In this document: piece after piece, positions 62,913 through 64,000 of the stretch
Position numbering within the stretch: position 1 is the first letter of the stretch
Layout of the letters: every line of letters starts with the position of its first letter
Made by a program: the position numbers and the translations under genes
The notes under the pieces: generated by a model
Told to the model about the DNA's origin: nothing
The model's database searches: none
Seen by the model: only the letters and a program-made list of their open reading frames with translations
Origin: an uncultured Lachnospiraceae bacterium
Lineage (GTDB): Bacteria; Bacillota; Clostridia; Lachnospirales; Lachnospiraceae
Length of the DNA: 64,000 nucleotides
Assembly (NCBI GenBank): GCA_934408585.1
Contig: CAKRVA010000003.1
Coordinates: 186,001 to 250,000 of the forward strand
Direction: 5' to 3'

Positions 62913-64000
62913 TTATCGAATTACCTTCGACCAGTCACTAATTCCAATATACTGCTTTGCCCAATCCATATAAGCAGCTTCCTCTGGTGTTCCAAAGCTT
63001 TCAAATGCTGCCCATCCACGTTCAGACAATCTCGAATCGACGCCATCTCCCAGATTATTCAGATAAATAACCTGTGTAATATACGGGTTGCTCTCAAACG
63101 AATAGAATGCTGCACAAAGTGCCGCTACCTGAACATCTTCTCCCTGGGTCGCACTGACACCAAACTCATTTACAATAATGTCACGCACCTGACCTGACCG
63201 GTTCAGATAGGCAGGCTGACACATAAAGTTTGTGATTACCGATACATTCTGGAACGTAACCATATTGTTGTTTGCCACCTGGGAACGGCAATACTCCGGT
63301 GTTTCCACCGTTACGCCGGACATATCCCAGAATTTTGCATAAGTCAGCGGAACTGTATATGGATGCACTGCAAGGCACCAGTCAATGTTTCCACTACTGC
63401 TGATGTTCTGGTTAAACTTTATTAAAAAGTCCTTCACATCAATATAAGAATAATATTCCGGATGGCTCTTTGGGCGATTACGATCCCAGCACTGATCCAG
63501 ACTCACATAAACATTTGCCTGCGCATTAACGCTCTTTATTGCGGTATAGCATACACGGAATGCCTGTGTGTATTCTCTGACAAAGCTATCCCAATCTGTC
63601 CATGACATATAATTCCATTTACGCTCATTTACTTCATTTCCAATAATAAAATCCTGTGCCCTGGAATTTGCTGCATAATTTTGGAGGTCTTTTACTAATC
63701 CTTCGATTCCTGCGTCATCAGCTGCATTCATCATATAATAAGTATGGTCCCATGGATGCGGGTCATTTGCCTCATTTGCTGCGCTCGGATGTGTTACTAC
63801 CGTCCCCGGTCCAACCAGAATCTGTGCGGAACGATTTACATGCGTAACAGGTACATTACCGGTTCCACTTCCGTTAATGATAATGTTGGTCATTTCAGTC
63901 CCCTGCGTGGATTTTGCCGGACGCTCTACCCTATGGGACTTCGTTGCCATCATCTCAGGATTGCTGATATACTGCGGATTACCGATAATAACCGGTTTTC
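62913..64000 (-). CDS. glycoside-hydrolase-like protein (probably DUF5722), 5' end cut by window edge
   Basis: The minus-strand frame is open from base 64000 to the stop at 62913, so at least 362 residues are seen and the N-terminus is missing. The methionine at 63953 is internal: the residues before it (KPVIIGNPQYISNPE) continue in frame. A TIM-barrel-like pattern has FIIGNEVNERKWNY, with a candidate acid/base Glu, and DIIVNEFGVSA, with a candidate nucleophile Glu, as in clan A glycosidases. YVSLDQCWDRNRPKSHPEYY and WCLAVHPYTVPLTY are conserved-looking. From memory it fits the DUF5722 group. It may be secreted. Substrate unknown. Confidence 0.82.
   Translation of the reverse strand, partial: KPVIIGNPQYISNPEMMATKSHRVERPAKSTQGTEMTNIIINGSGTGNVPVTHVNRSAQILVGPGTVVTHPSAANEANDPHPWDHTYYMMNAADDAGIEGLVKDLQNYAANSRAQDFIIGNEVNERKWNYMSWTDWDSFVREYTQAFRVCYTAIKSVNAQANVYVSLDQCWDRNRPKSHPEYYSYIDVKDFLIKFNQNISSSGNIDWCLAVHPYTVPLTYAKFWDMSGVTVETPEYCRSQVANNNMVTFQNVSVITNFMCQPAYLNRSGQVRDIIVNEFGVSATQGEDVQVAALCAAFYSFESNPYITQVIYLNNLGDGVDSRLSERGWAAFESFGTPEEAAYMDWAKQYIGISDWSKVIR

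Noticed and set aside
1..64000. tRNA, rRNA and insertion sequences
   Set aside because: No T-loop-like GTTCRA box with matching acceptor stems, no rRNA-like stretches and no transposase ORF were found by eye; a tRNAscan-SE run would be decisive.

Overview
The window looks like chromosome of a low-to-moderate GC, Gram-positive anaerobe of the class Clostridia, most likely family Lachnospiraceae. The evidence is the gene content: a biotin ligase / type III pantothenate kinase / DusB / GreA / LysS operon, an S-box (SAM-I) riboswitch in front of metK, SleB-like and LysM-M23 cell wall hydrolases, a small alarmone synthetase, and AGGAGG-type ribosome sites with TTGACA/TATAAT promoters. The genus cannot be fixed from sequence alone. 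No rRNA, tRNA, CRISPR array or intact insertion sequence was seen. Most genes are on the minus strand.

Layout. 1-1600: a truncated alpha/beta hydrolase behind an AraC-type regulator. 1700-5800: an AT-rich accessory patch with a hipBA toxin-antitoxin pair whose operator arms overlap its promoter, a DUF4143-type ATPase, and a short nuclease-like ORF that may be a truncated remnant. 5815-15000: housekeeping genes (lysS, greA, dusB, coaX, birA, argF) plus SPFH/NfeD membrane proteins and a SleB-like hydrolase. 15000-21300: proC, an RNA methyltransferase, pfkA and dnaE. 21400-23100: metK under a SAM riboswitch, with an extra folded element between the riboswitch terminator and the gene. 23100-32400: HD-GYP, murA, M23 peptidase, a Y-family polymerase, a flavin reductase, an alarmone synthetase, hemolysin III and several unknowns. 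32450-48205: UDP-sugar supply (galE, a UDPGP-family pyrophosphorylase), a dipeptidase, and an eleven-gene exopolysaccharide operon read as one block from a promoter near 48265 to a terminator near 35965. 48287-53866: a TPM-domain protein with a zinc-ribbon partner, a D-2-hydroxyacid dehydrogenase, lspA, and a PadR regulator with an unusual SEDS-family membrane protein. 54549-64000: CorA, a MntP-like protein, an MMPL exporter with a heptad-repeat lipoprotein, TetR, a sodium symporter and a GH-like protein cut by the right edge.

How the genes fit together. GalE and the pyrophosphorylase make UDP-sugars. The priming transferase (45099-46481), seven further soluble glycosyltransferases, a GT-C membrane transferase, an EpsG-like polymerase and a chain-length protein could build and polymerise a surface glycan. 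No flippase is visible in the cluster.

The least explained structures are non-coding. They are an array of six degenerate ~36-nt units with near-helical spacing, next to an 18-bp perfect inverted repeat, in the 680-bp gap between padR and corA. There is also a 227-bp long-stem inverted repeat upstream of the Y-family polymerase, and a ~116-nt multi-stem element in the metK leader. On the protein side, the SEDS protein carrying a permease-prefix-like N-terminal domain under a PadR gene, and the chain-length protein with a kinase-like tail lacking a Walker A motif, deserve attention.
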